From: UBA9655 sp964597045
GTDB lineage: Bacteria; Pseudomonadota; Alphaproteobacteria; UBA9655
Assembly (NCBI GenBank): GCA_964597045.1
Contig: CAZQWE010000002.1
Coordinates: forward strand, 186,001 to 250,000
Direction of reading: 5' to 3'
DNA length: 64,000 bases
Both the position numbers and the translations under genes were made by a program. Under the pieces are notes generated by a model. It was given only the letters and a program-made list of their open reading frames with translations, searched no databases and was not told the DNA's origin. Positions 9,220 to 18,656 of this stretch are shown piece after piece (position 1 is the stretch's first letter; the number at the start of each line of letters is the position of its first letter).

Positions 9220-11970
9220 ATGAAATATATTTACCCTTTGCTCTTCTCAACAATATTGTTTTTACGCCATGATGCTTTAGCTATGAACGATAACAATAAT
9301 AATACTAAATATTCTGATGAAGATCCAATTCATCAACAAAGGAGAAAAGCAAGTGAAGACTTTTCAAAAGAAGTACAAGAAAAATCTGATGTTCTTTTAA
9401 AAGCTGCCGATTCATTATTGAAGGATTCAGAGGACAATAAGCTTAAAGCTGCTATTGAAAAATGTAAAAAAGAGATTTGCAGCTATCGTGAGAGTACTGT
9501 CAAGTCAACAATAGCTACTCGAGATAATAAACCTGTACTCCCCTTCTACGATCCCCATTTTGTAGATTTTGTTTCCTTCCATTTTTATCGTCAAGAAATC
9601 ATAAATTTAGCTACAAGGTATAATAAAGGTTCTACGGAATATATTTTTTTTTATAAAACTTTTAATTATTTTAATTTAATCGCGCAACATTTATCCGATC
9701 TACAAAAATTTTATTTACTAAATATTACACCTACAAAAAATAGTGCCCCATCTGATCCTTCAGCAAGAACTCCTATGCATATAAATTCAAAGCATCTTTG
9801 GGAGAGAATTATAAAACTGAAGACCTTCTCATTGTCTTGTATTGAAGCAACTAACGTAGATAAACTTGATATACCTTTAAATATGAAGGTTTATTTTAAT
9901 GTCTGTTTTAAGGAAATGAAAGAAGAGTTAAATAATATTTGTTCTGATTGTCCCCTACAAATCGATGATATCATCAATTCCAATAATGAAGAAAATCTTC
10001 AAACCTTTGATTCTTTGGTTTTTGAAAATTTTGATATAGTCAATAGTATGACTTCTTTTCTTTGTGGACATACTGGAATAGAACTTCTAAGTGCAACTAA
10101 ACAACTTAGGTGGGTTTATCCTCTCAATTTTGATTTCTATAATGATGATAAAAAAGTTAAAGGTAGGGATAAACTTACTAAGGATCAAATTGCCCCTAAC
10201 ATACCTATATTTGATGAAATGTGGAAAGATATTGTATGGAAATCTGATGATAAATCAAATACTGGCATTTCTTGGTTAAATCATTTAGAAGAAATTGATA
10301 ATCCACAAGCGAATTTGCATGAAATAAAAACTTACGGTCAAGAATTTTTTACGGAATTCGAAGCAAGTTACCAAGATGTATGGAAAGCTCGTAAGGCTGT
10401 TGAAAAATCGCCCTTAAATGAAAAAGATAAAGCGATCGCCCTTAATATTCTGAAACAATCATTTGACTCTATGTCGAAGCACGGGGGGGCCATCAAGAGA
10501 GATGTTAATCAAGGGATCATAACAACTAGAGATGATGTTAATAGAATTACTTTTATCCCATATTGTAAACAGTATCATCTTAGAAAGGCCTTGCACGAAT
10601 TGCTTGCAAATAAAGAATATGAAACCATTCATGATGCAGTGAATAAGGCCCTCGATGCAATGGGTGTATTTGAAAGACACTTTTTACATCAAAACAATTT
10701 TCTTATTGATAACTTAGAGATTAAAGAGGGAGCTAAAATAGATGGGATTCAACGATATTGTATCACTTTCAATCCACGCAAAGCTCTCGTTAATTTAAAA
10801 ATAAGAGCTCGGCAGTTAGAACTTATTGCCAGTTCTATTAATTTAGAACGCTTAAAGTTACCAGATGATTATAAGGCTCAAATTGCTGGCAAACAAAAGC
10901 TCCTAAGACAAGAACTTAAAAACCTTTTAAAAAATAATGAAATCAATAAAGTGATGAAGGCCCCACTATGGAAAACACTTGATGTGGATTTATCCGGAGA
11001 TTTAAAAGGTGTTACATTTGGAATACCTGATATGTTGATTACAAATGAAGAGCTTATAAGAAATGCATCTATTGCCTTTTTAAACCCCCTCATGATCACA
11101 TTTGTTATGAATAACAATCAAATAATTTCGTTAACAAAGGATCAAATTGAAGAAAACCTTCCCTTATGGGATTCAATGTGTCTTAATTTCCAAGATAAGA
11201 AAACCGCTGTTACGGGAAACCAAAAACCTTCAGCAAATAAAGGAAAAAGTAAAAAGAAAGGAAGAAAGAAACAAGTAGTAATAGAAAAAAAGAAAAATAA
11301 TATAGTTGTTCCTATTACAACTATTGTTCAACAAGATGAAAAACCTATTGTTGAGCAACCTAGCTTCGAACCAGTTACTGCCCCTAATGAACAAAACCTA
11401 GAAAAATGTGATAACCCCGCCCCATATAATGCAAAGAAGCAACGAGAAGAGCTTATTCTCTGGCTTAGAGATATTTTAAATACTTCTAAGGAAAAGAAGG
11501 AGCTCTTTATCGTTTACGACCGTGCTCACTGCTTAGTCCGCCAATTGGACCATCATCCTGAGCTTTTTGATACGGAAGAATCCTTAAGCCCTCTTCAAGA
11601 TATTGCGCAAAGACTTTGTGATCAAATATCTCATATTCAAAACAAATCTAAAGTCATAAAGAAGGAAAGAATCGCTGTGCCCTTTAGAGCTCTTCCCCTT
11701 TACTTGTCTTTTATGGAGTCCAGTGTATCCGACCTTGTTGGAATTCGATTTGGCCGTGTGAGAACGCTCTTTGAAAGTCTTGGCATTAAGATTGATACAT
11801 CTCGTGCGGGTTCAAGAGTGCATTTTGAGTACGGAAACCATGCCACCTCAATCCATATCCATGATAAGCATGATGAGCCGTTAGAAGGCGGCAGAATCTC
11901 CTCCCTTCGTAAATTCCTTTGGGAAATTGGATTTACGACTGATGATGGAGATGAAGAGGAATCAAATTGA
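9220..11970 (+). CDS. Large secreted protein with HicA-like C-terminal domain (paralogue A)
   Basis: A 916-aa protein of unknown function. A Sec signal peptide ends at about residue 21 (ALA). The body is helical, followed by a Lys-rich linker (about 673-695), a REELILW helical module, and a C-terminal domain (about 843-910) containing GSRVHF, an IHIHDKH segment and an LRKFLWEIGF helix. That order resembles the HicA/YcfA dsRNA-binding-like fold. The open frame begins at TTG 9208, but ATG 9220 with GGTGCG upstream is preferred because the sister gene keeps the same leader. Its paralogue lies immediately downstream. The position after tssA invites an effector hypothesis, but the Sec signal argues against direct T6SS loading. 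The export call is good; the domain call is moderate. Confidence 0.7.
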   Translation: MKYIYPLLFSTILFLRHDALAMNDNNNNTKYSDEDPIHQQRRKASEDFSKEVQEKSDVLLKAADSLLKDSEDNKLKAAIEKCKKEICSYRESTVKSTIATRDNKPVLPFYDPHFVDFVSFHFYRQEIINLATRYNKGSTEYIFFYKTFNYFNLIAQHLSDLQKFYLLNITPTKNSAPSDPSARTPMHINSKHLWERIIKLKTFSLSCIEATNVDKLDIPLNMKVYFNVCFKEMKEELNNICSDCPLQIDDIINSNNEENLQTFDSLVFENFDIVNSMTSFLCGHTGIELLSATKQLRWVYPLNFDFYNDDKKVKGRDKLTKDQIAPNIPIFDEMWKDIVWKSDDKSNTGISWLNHLEEIDNPQANLHEIKTYGQEFFTEFEASYQDVWKARKAVEKSPLNEKDKAIALNILKQSFDSMSKHGGAIKRDVNQGIITTRDDVNRITFIPYCKQYHLRKALHELLANKEYETIHDAVNKALDAMGVFERHFLHQNNFLIDNLEIKEGAKIDGIQRYCITFNPRKALVNLKIRARQLELIASSINLERLKLPDDYKAQIAGKQKLLRQELKNLLKNNEINKVMKAPLWKTLDVDLSGDLKGVTFGIPDMLITNEELIRNASIAFLNPLMITFVMNNNQIISLTKDQIEENLPLWDSMCLNFQDKKTAVTGNQKPSANKGKSKKKGRKKQVVIEKKKNNIVVPITTIVQQDEKPIVEQPSFEPVTAPNEQNLEKCDNPAPYNAKKQREELILWLRDILNTSKEKKELFIVYDRAHCLVRQLDHHPELFDTEESLSPLQDIAQRLCDQISHIQNKSKVIKKERIAVPFRALPLYLSFMESSVSDLVGIRFGRVRTLFESLGIKIDTSRAGSRVHFEYGNHATSIHIHDKHDEPLEGGRISSLRKFLWEIGFTTDDGDEEESN
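11645..11967 (+). repeat. Near-identical 3' cassette, copy 1 of 2
   Basis: About 320 bp encoding the last ~108 residues of paralogue A. The matching copy is at 14405-14728. The first ~210 bp appear identical base for base. The remainder differs at only a handful of positions, mostly third codon bases. The flanking upstream coding DNA is much more diverged. Confidence 0.85.
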
Positions 11971-12049
11971 AATACAGAGGCAATCTCTCCCTTGATTTTT
12001 TCATCTAAATATTTATGTATAATAATATAATTATTTTTTGGTGAGCATT

Positions 12050-14731
12050 ATGAAATATATTTATCCTTTCCTTTTATCAACATTTTTAATTTATTCAAAC
12101 GATGCCTTCGCAATGAAGGGGAGAAACCCTGTAGAAACTTCGGATCAGAAAAAAGCTAAGAACCAGAATAGATTAGATGTGTTTCTTCAAGAACTTGAAG
12201 AAGGATGTCCTAAATTATTAAAAGAAGCTGAAGCTCTCATTCCCATACTAGGTGAAAGAGAAAGAGAGAGTATCGAATCTTCAAAAGGGGCAATACAGAA
12301 ATTCTATGAAAAAACCAAAGATGCTATTCACGCTTGTCGAACTGCTCCTTCTGCTGCTCAGGATCCCTGTTTCGTATCCTATTTGACTTACTTTCCACTT
12401 AGAGAAACCTTAGTTGTTGCAATAAACAAGAACACTCATACAGAAGTACGACAATATTTTTCTAATATGTTTAATTATATCAATCAATATGAAGAACATT
12501 TAAGCCCTCAGGAGATGTTCTATTTTCTTACACACGTATGTGAAGGCGAGTCCATTCAATGGGATCCAAACTTTGCTTGGTCGAAAATACTTCAATTAAA
12601 AAGATTTTCACTAGCTTGTCTTGAAGCAACTAAATTGGATGATTTAGATATCTCTCGTACTTTCAAACAAGGCTTTGGCCTCTTTTTTGATAAATTTAAG
12701 AAACAATTGAACACCATTCCAGATGACCTCTTAAGTCAGTGTGCAGCAAGAAACCTGAATCCGAGTAATGATATCTTAAAATCGATCCAATTGATCAATT
12801 CTTTCTTAACGACAGTTTGTGGAATTAGTGCGACTTCTTTACTTCTTACACAAAAACAACCCGAAATATGTTTCCCTGTAAATCAAATCTTCAATATCGA
12901 TGGTAAGATGTACCAACTCCCACAAGATGAGATTGCCAGAAATATGACCCGTGCCAAAAACATGTGGAAACATGTCGTTTGGACTATTGAACCTCTTGAG
13001 CAATTTCAATTGTACTTGCAAAATCCATTGAGACAAGAAAAGCCTAAATCTGCTGTTATGCTGAAAAAGTTAACTTTAGGTGAAGTATACAAAGCCGAAC
13101 TCAAGAAGAGCCATGATGATTTATGGCATACTGAAAGAGCCGTGCAGAAAATGGAACTCCCAGTAAAATACAAAGAAAACGTAAACGCTTTGTTTAGTAA
13201 ATGCTTTGCATCTATGCGCTATGCCGTCAATGGAATTTACAAAGCTACAACTCATAGTTCTACAAATTTGGAAATTGATAGCAGTACTCTGATCCCATAT
13301 TGCGTCCAATTCCCTCTACGTAAGGGACTGCATGAAGTGCTTGCAACTGAAGACTTATCAGAAATACATGAACATGCTCAAAAGGCGTTAGATGCTCTGG
13401 GTATTTTTGAGAGGTATTCTTCAAACGAGACTGAGTTCCTTATCAAGAATTTAGACATCCAGCTCACATCGAATAAAAATCCATTTGTGCCTGTATATGA
13501 AATTCGTTTTAATGCACGTAAAGCCATCGTAAATTTGAGAGCCAAAGCAAGGAACCTATACCTCATAGCTGACCATATAAGACTTGATAAACTTCATTTG
13601 CCCAAAGAATACGAGTCACGTCTTGCAACTAAGCTTAAGGAAATGAAAGACAAAGTTTTAAAGATAAGTTTCATGAAATTCGGAGCCAAGTTCTGGCAAG
13701 ATCCAGCCTGGAAAACAACTTCTCTTGATCTAGCGTCGGAAAAAACTACAGAGTTTTTGAGAATCCAACCAAAACTCCAAGAAATCGTTGGCATTATTAG
13801 TGAAGCTACTCCGAATATTTTAAATCCTCTTTTTGTTCCTATCTTTAAGGATGACTATGGCACCTTACTCTTAACTCTTGCTGAAGCAACCGAAAGACTC
13901 CCCTTATGGGATCAGATGTGTATGTCCATGCCAGTAAATAAACCTGCTTTTAAAGAACCGGTCCAAAAGAAAGAAGTGAAAAAGAAGAAGAAACAACAAC
14001 CTGTTAGAACACCACAGCACAAACCTAAGGAAACCAAAAAGGGTTCTTTACTCACACAAGAAACTCCAACGGTATTAGAGACTGAACCTGCGCTTCAACC
14101 TTCTAAATTAGCAGCGGTTGAACCAGCATCAATCTCTTCAGCTGTACAGCCAAAAACAGAAGTATCAGTCGTGTCTGAGATTGAAACACCTCAAAAGCCG
14201 CGGGAAGAATTGATTGTATGGCTTCAGGATATTATGAAGCAATCAGCAGTCGATAAGGAGAAGTGTTTCCATATCTTTGGAAGAGCTTATGCCCTCTCCC
14301 GACAATTGTCACAACATCCTGATCTGTTTGAAACGGAGGAATCCTTAAGACCTCTTCAAGATATAGCACAAGGCCTTTGTGATCAAATGTCTCACATTCA
14401 AAAAAAATCTAAAGTCATAAAGAAGGAAAGAATCGCTGTGCCCTTTAGAGCTCTTCCCCTTTACTTGTCTTTTATGGAGTCCAGTGTATCCGACCTTGTT
14501 GGAATTCGATTTGGCCGTGTGAGAACGCTCTTTGAAAGTCTTGGCATTAAGATTGATACATCTCGTGCGGGTTCAAGAGTGCATTTTGAGTATGGAAACC
14601 ATGCAACCTCAATCCATATCCATGATAAGCATGATGAGCCGTTAGAAGGTGGCAGAATCTCCTCACTTCGTAAGTTCCTATGGGAAATTGGGTTTACGAC
14701 GGATGATGGAGATGAAGAAGATGATCAGTAA
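12050..14731 (+). CDS. Large secreted protein with HicA-like C-terminal domain (paralogue B)
   Basis: An 893-aa paralogue of the preceding gene. It has a signal peptide (cleavage after about residue 21), the same helical body with shared blocks such as PYCxQxxLRKxLHE, a Lys-rich linker (about 641-664), and the C-terminal HicA-like domain (about 821-890). The bodies are clearly diverged, but from 14405 onward the DNA matches the first copy (from 11645) almost base for base, which suggests recent gene conversion or cassette exchange. I chose ATG 12050 (leader TTTTTTGGTGAGCATT) over the upstream TTG. A TATAAT at 12018-12023 may be the -10 of its own promoter, though the nearest -35 is badly spaced. 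Function unknown. Confidence 0.7.
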   Translation: MKYIYPFLLSTFLIYSNDAFAMKGRNPVETSDQKKAKNQNRLDVFLQELEEGCPKLLKEAEALIPILGERERESIESSKGAIQKFYEKTKDAIHACRTAPSAAQDPCFVSYLTYFPLRETLVVAINKNTHTEVRQYFSNMFNYINQYEEHLSPQEMFYFLTHVCEGESIQWDPNFAWSKILQLKRFSLACLEATKLDDLDISRTFKQGFGLFFDKFKKQLNTIPDDLLSQCAARNLNPSNDILKSIQLINSFLTTVCGISATSLLLTQKQPEICFPVNQIFNIDGKMYQLPQDEIARNMTRAKNMWKHVVWTIEPLEQFQLYLQNPLRQEKPKSAVMLKKLTLGEVYKAELKKSHDDLWHTERAVQKMELPVKYKENVNALFSKCFASMRYAVNGIYKATTHSSTNLEIDSSTLIPYCVQFPLRKGLHEVLATEDLSEIHEHAQKALDALGIFERYSSNETEFLIKNLDIQLTSNKNPFVPVYEIRFNARKAIVNLRAKARNLYLIADHIRLDKLHLPKEYESRLATKLKEMKDKVLKISFMKFGAKFWQDPAWKTTSLDLASEKTTEFLRIQPKLQEIVGIISEATPNILNPLFVPIFKDDYGTLLLTLAEATERLPLWDQMCMSMPVNKPAFKEPVQKKEVKKKKKQQPVRTPQHKPKETKKGSLLTQETPTVLETEPALQPSKLAAVEPASISSAVQPKTEVSVVSEIETPQKPREELIVWLQDIMKQSAVDKEKCFHIFGRAYALSRQLSQHPDLFETEESLRPLQDIAQGLCDQMSHIQKKSKVIKKERIAVPFRALPLYLSFMESSVSDLVGIRFGRVRTLFESLGIKIDTSRAGSRVHFEYGNHATSIHIHDKHDEPLEGGRISSLRKFLWEIGFTTDDGDEEDDQ
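14405..14728 (+). repeat. Near-identical 3' cassette, copy 2 of 2
   Basis: Second copy of the cassette at 11645-11967, forming the 3' end of paralogue B. Both copies are direct repeats about 2.76 kb apart, so recombination between them could delete or duplicate one gene. Confidence 0.85.
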
Positions 14732-14793
14732 TCAGGTAAAAATGCGACAACCGTGCAAGTAAAGAGAAACAAACAACAAGTGCTCAGCTCTTA

Positions 14794-14820
14794 TTCTGAT
14801 AACTGATCACTGATTACTGG
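14794..14820. repeat. Short dispersed repeat (CTGATAACTGAT...TGATTAC), copy at hscA 3' end
   Basis: The stretch is built from TGATAACTGATCACTGATTAC. Related copies occur at 27623-27648 and 48671-48694. Read on the minus strand, it supplies the final codons and stop of the shortened hscA. Confidence 0.6.
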
Positions 14821-16276
14821 CGACAGCGGCGGCGGTAACTGCCGCCCGTCTCTCCATATCCTCCCGCCCGTGGCGTTGGCTTTCAAGAATCATTTGGGAA
14901 AGAAGCTCGTCACTTAAGCCATAGGTCGGACGGACTTCGATATGCTGGAAATGACCCGTTGTTTGCTCAATCGCACTCACCGTGAGAAGACCTTCCACAT
15001 CCACGGCAAAGTCAACACGGACGCGGGGCACACCTGCAGGAAGATTCGGAAGTCCTTTGAGTTCAAATTGAGCTAACGACCTGCAGTCTCCCGCGAACTC
15101 CCTCTCCCCTTGAACCACATGAAATATCATTCCCCCTTGCCCATCTTCATGGGTTGTAAACTCTTGGGAAGCCAAGGCTGGCAAGGGAGCATTCCGATGA
15201 ATAATCTTCTCAACAAGTCCCCCCATGGTCTCAAGACCGAGTGATAAAGGGGTTACATCCACAAGAAGGGTATCGGACCCATGAGTTAATGAATGGGCCG
15301 AAAGAGCAGCACCGAGTGCCACAGCATGATCAGGATCAATATTACAAAGAGGTTCTTTCTTAAACAAAGCAGCAACCTCCTCCCTCACCAAGGGCATCAC
15401 TGTCATCCCACCGACAAGAACAACGCCTTTAACCTCATCAGGAGTCATGCCTGCATCCCTTAAAACACCTTCTGTAATCTTAAGGGTTTGTTTAATGAAA
15501 GGTGCGGCAATCTCTTCTACAGCTTCCCGTTTGACATGCTCAAATTCATCCCTATCTGACAGAGCTTCCTTAAGCTCTCTTCCCTTTCGGGTGTCTGTAA
15601 ATCCGAAGCTTTCCACAATCGCACGATCAATATCATCTCCCCCGAGTGTTAAATCACCGCCTGTTGCCAAGACTTGAAAAACACCCTTTTCAAGATTGAG
15701 CAGAGAGAGATCAAAGGTTCCCCCTCCAAAGTCATACACTGCATAGATTCCTTCAACCCCAGCCTCAAGACCGTAAGCCAGGGCAGCAGCTGTTGGTTCA
15801 TTAATTAACCGTAAGACTTTTATGCCAGCGAGAGCTGCCGCTTGCTTTGTTGCAACCCTTGCAGCTTCATCAAAATGAGCAGGTACGGTGATCACAGCTG
15901 AATCAAAGGAATAAAGATGTTTTAAATGAGCGAGTATATGCCCCGCAACTTCTACAGGCGTAATCCCATAGGATCCCATCTGAAACCTTAAAATATCCCC
16001 TGGAATAAGGTTATTAAAGTGCTTACAAATGGGATCAGATGGGATTTTGCCCATTAATCTTTTTGTAGAACTTAGATACTCTCCATGGGGTTCACCCACA
16101 ACATATCCTGAGTCTAGTAAGCTCAAAATAGAGGGTAAAAGAGGACCTAATATTTGTGGTTTTCCATTAATGACTTGCGCCACAACCGAATGGGTTGTCC
16201 CGAGATCAATGCCCACAACTTTTTCAAAAGAAGTTTGCGTTTGTCCAGGCTCAGCAATTTGAAGAAGATTTGTCAT
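14807..16276 (-). CDS. hscA: Fe-S assembly Hsp70 chaperone HscA, C-terminally shortened
   Basis: An Hsp70-family ATPase that, with HscB, transfers Fe-S clusters from IscU. The phosphate loop GIDLGTTHSVVA (about 23-34), INEPTAAALAYG, the YDFGGGTFD loop and the substrate-binding beta domain (TPLSLGLETMGG, about 346-357) are intact. The protein is only 489 aa against about 616 for typical HscA. About 20 residues are missing in nucleotide-binding subdomain IIB, and the helical lid is lost after YGLSDELLSQM. The stop lies inside a short dispersed repeat, and no lid coding sequence or ferredoxin gene follows. The start overlaps hscB by 4 bp. It is probably still translated; whether it chaperones normally without a lid is unknown. 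Confidence 0.9.
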   Translation of the reverse strand: MTNLLQIAEPGQTQTSFEKVVGIDLGTTHSVVAQVINGKPQILGPLLPSILSLLDSGYVVGEPHGEYLSSTKRLMGKIPSDPICKHFNNLIPGDILRFQMGSYGITPVEVAGHILAHLKHLYSFDSAVITVPAHFDEAARVATKQAAALAGIKVLRLINEPTAAALAYGLEAGVEGIYAVYDFGGGTFDLSLLNLEKGVFQVLATGGDLTLGGDDIDRAIVESFGFTDTRKGRELKEALSDRDEFEHVKREAVEEIAAPFIKQTLKITEGVLRDAGMTPDEVKGVVLVGGMTVMPLVREEVAALFKKEPLCNIDPDHAVALGAALSAHSLTHGSDTLLVDVTPLSLGLETMGGLVEKIIHRNAPLPALASQEFTTHEDGQGGMIFHVVQGEREFAGDCRSLAQFELKGLPNLPAGVPRVRVDFAVDVEGLLTVSAIEQTTGHFQHIEVRPTYGLSDELLSQMILESQRHGREDMERRAAVTAAAVASNQ

Positions 16277-16731
16277 ACCTTTTCTCCAATAGTAATCAAT
16301 AGGTTACGGACATATGTAAGACGGTAAAGAGCAATCTTAGCTTTTTTGTAATCAGTCTCCTGAAAAGCATTCGTGAGACTTTCAAGAAGATCTTTTTCTT
16401 CATGATGAAGTTCCTTTTTGATATCTTCACCTTCTTCAAGCTTTTCATTCCAAAGCATTACGTCACCTAGATAGACAGGATCATGGGACAGAGGTTTTTC
16501 ACCCGCACTCTTCAGTAAAAACATACCCCGGTTGATGGGATCTTTAAGGATTCCATAAGCTTTATTGGCTTCCCCTGCCCGCCTCAACACCTCACTTTTG
16601 GTGCTCATATCCACACCTACAAAGCGATCGGGATGGGCCGATTTTAACACTTTAAAATAATGTTGATTCAAGATCTTAGGATCAATCTCGAAGGTCTTAT
16701 CTAACCCAAGGGTTTCGTAGGGGTCAAACAT
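16273..16731 (-). CDS. hscB: Fe-S assembly J-domain co-chaperone HscB
   Basis: A 152-aa J-domain protein with the HPD motif at residues 33-35 and a C-terminal three-helix region (about 80-150) that binds IscU. It stimulates HscA ATPase activity. The open frame runs further upstream over iscA. I chose ATG 16731 because GGAG sits 8 nt before it and MFDPYETLG matches the usual J-domain start; this overlaps the iscA end by 8 bp. The 3' end overlaps hscA by 4 bp. Both overlaps indicate translational coupling within the isc operon. Confidence 0.92.
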   Translation of the reverse strand: MFDPYETLGLDKTFEIDPKILNQHYFKVLKSAHPDRFVGVDMSTKSEVLRRAGEANKAYGILKDPINRGMFLLKSAGEKPLSHDPVYLGDVMLWNEKLEEGEDIKKELHHEEKDLLESLTNAFQETDYKKAKIALYRLTYVRNLLITIGEKV

Positions 16732-17050
16732 GGAAGGACTCTCCACAACCGCACCGACCCTTTTCATTTGGATTATTAAAAACAAATCCAGAGGAAAGCT
16801 TATCTTCCGCATAGTCCATTTCGGATCCAAGGATAAACATAACAGCTTTCGGATCAACGAGAACTTTGACGCCATGACTGTCAATGACTTCATCATAAGG
16901 CCCCGCCTCATCTGCAAACTCAAGGGTATAGGACAGGCCATTGCATCCTTTAGATTTAATACCAATGCGAATGCCGAAGGAGGGTTTTCCGCGGCCCTCC
17001 AGCAATGCCTTGACGCGCTCTGCTGCTGATTCAGTAAGGGTGAGGATCAT
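16724..17050 (-). CDS. iscA: A-type Fe-S carrier IscA
   Basis: 108 aa, the normal size. The three ligand cysteines are present: Cys36 (KGCNGLSY) and Cys100/Cys102 (GRCGCGESF) at the C terminus. A-type carriers hold Fe or Fe-S clusters for delivery to apoproteins. It overlaps iscU by 4 bp and hscB by 8 bp. IscA is favoured over ErpA because of the isc context. Confidence 0.93.
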   Translation of the reverse strand: MILTLTESAAERVKALLEGRGKPSFGIRIGIKSKGCNGLSYTLEFADEAGPYDEVIDSHGVKVLVDPKAVMFILGSEMDYAEDKLSSGFVFNNPNEKGRCGCGESFHV

Positions 17051-17427
17051 GCGTGTTTCTCTTTATAATCCTTAATGGCAGCCCGAATAGCATCTTCAGC
17101 AAGCATTGAACAATGGATTTTCACGGGAGGCAAAGACAGGTGGCGTGCGATTTCTGTATTACGGATTTCCCCCGCCTCATCCAAAGTCTTACCCTTGATC
17201 CATTCTGTAATCAAAGAACTTGAGGCAATGGCTGAGCCGCACCCAAATGTTTTAAATTTTGCATCTTCAATAACCCCTTGATCACTCACCTTAATTTGAA
17301 GTTTCATGACATCCCCGCATGCAGGAGCTCCTACAAGCCCTGTTCCAACGGATGCGTCCTTAGGATCAAGTGTACCCACATTTCTTGGATTTTCATAATG
17401 ATCAACAACTTTATCTGAATAGGCCAC
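17047..17427 (-). CDS. iscU: Fe-S cluster scaffold IscU
   Basis: 126 aa, close to the standard 128. The cluster ligands Cys37, Cys63 and Cys106, with Asp39 and His105, are all present, as is the HscA-recognised LPPVK at 99-103. The frame is open upstream into iscS. I chose GTG 17427, preceded by GAGAGGAAAG, because it gives the normal N terminus (AYSDKVVDHYENPRNVG). It lies 14 bp after the iscS stop. IscU accepts sulfur from IscS and assembles the [2Fe-2S] cluster. Confidence 0.96.
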   Translation of the reverse strand: MAYSDKVVDHYENPRNVGTLDPKDASVGTGLVGAPACGDVMKLQIKVSDQGVIEDAKFKTFGCGSAIASSSLITEWIKGKTLDEAGEIRNTEIARHLSLPPVKIHCSMLAEDAIRAAIKDYKEKHA

Positions 17428-17441
17428 GATTCTTTCCTCTC

Positions 17442-18656
17442 TTAATGTTCCGCCCACTGAATGGAGCGAATGTCTATACCTTGACGACTCATCTCCCACA
17501 AAGGACTCATGTCACGTAATCGGTTAACTTCCTTAATAATTTTCTGGGCTGCAATATCAACTTCTTCTTCCGTGGTGAATCGACCAAACCCGATACGGAG
17601 CGAGGTATGAGCCATCTCTTCCTCTACACCTAAAGCTCTTAGAACATAGGACGGCTCCAGAGAAGCCGATGTACAGGCTGAGCCAGAAGAAACAGCCAGC
17701 TCCTTTATTCCCATCATGAGTCCTTCTCCTTCAACATGAGCAAAGCTCAAGTTAAGATTTCCAGGAATCCTCTTGTTCCCATCCCCATTCAAATAGACTT
17801 CGTCTAAAGCCTCTTTGATATGATTATGAAACCTTTCCGCTAAGGTTTTGATTCGTTCTGCTTCAGCTCCCATTTCTTTTTGGGCAATGGCACACGCTTC
17901 TCCTAGGCCAACACAAAGAGGGGGAGATAATGTCCCTGATCGCATTCCACGCTCTTGTCCTCCTCCATTGATGAGGGATTGCAATCGAATCCGTGGTTTC
18001 CGTCGCACATAAAGGGCTCCAATTCCCTTTGGCCCATAAATCTTATGACCAGAAATACTGAGAAGATCTATGTTCATAGCTTCAACATCAAGAGGAATTT
18101 TTCCCACAGCTTGAGCTGCATCCGTATGAAAAAACACCCCTTTTTCGTGGCACATTTTTCCAATCTTTTCAATGGGTTGAATGACACCAATTTCATTATT
18201 AACAACCATAATTGAAACAAGAACTGTCCGATCTGTGATGGCTGCATTCAAGGTTTCTAAATCAATGAGTCCGTCTTTGTTCACGGGCAAATAGGTTACC
18301 TTAAACCCTTCCTGTTCAAGATGGCGACAACTATCGAGCACACACTTATGTTCCGTTGCACACGTTATGATGTGATCCTTATCAGCCTTATAAAAGTGAG
18401 CCACACCTTTGATGGCTAAGTTATTTGATTCTGTCGCGCCGCTTGTAAAGATGACTTCTCGAGGATCAGCATGAATAAGTTCAGCGACCTGAGCTCTTGC
18501 CTTCTCGACGGCTTGTTCGGCAACCCAACCAAAGGCATGATTACGAGAATGAGGATTGCCATACTCTTCCGTAAAATACGGCAACATGGCCTGCAGAACT
18601 CTAGGGTCACAAGGTGTTGTGGCTTGATAATCAAGATAAATTGGACGCGAAACCAT
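17442..18656 (-). CDS. iscS: Cysteine desulfurase IscS
   Basis: A 404-aa class V aminotransferase-fold enzyme that converts cysteine to alanine and enzyme-bound persulfide. The PLP lysine is Lys205 (SISGHKIYGPKG) and the catalytic loop cysteine is Cys328 (SSGSACTSASLEP). The long loop and the C-terminal IQWAEH tail mark it as group I IscS, which docks IscU. It overlaps the upstream desulfurase gene by 1 bp and is followed by iscU. Confidence 0.96.
   Translation of the reverse strand: MVSRPIYLDYQATTPCDPRVLQAMLPYFTEEYGNPHSRNHAFGWVAEQAVEKARAQVAELIHADPREVIFTSGATESNNLAIKGVAHFYKADKDHIITCATEHKCVLDSCRHLEQEGFKVTYLPVNKDGLIDLETLNAAITDRTVLVSIMVVNNEIGVIQPIEKIGKMCHEKGVFFHTDAAQAVGKIPLDVEAMNIDLLSISGHKIYGPKGIGALYVRRKPRIRLQSLINGGGQERGMRSGTLSPPLCVGLGEACAIAQKEMGAEAERIKTLAERFHNHIKEALDEVYLNGDGNKRIPGNLNLSFAHVEGEGLMMGIKELAVSSGSACTSASLEPSYVLRALGVEEEMAHTSLRIGFGRFTTEEEVDIAAQKIIKEVNRLRDMSPLWEMSRQGIDIRSIQWAEH

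Noticed and set aside
9220..14731. HicAB toxin-antitoxin operon
   Set aside because: The HicA-like part is the end of large exported proteins and no HicB-like gene is present.
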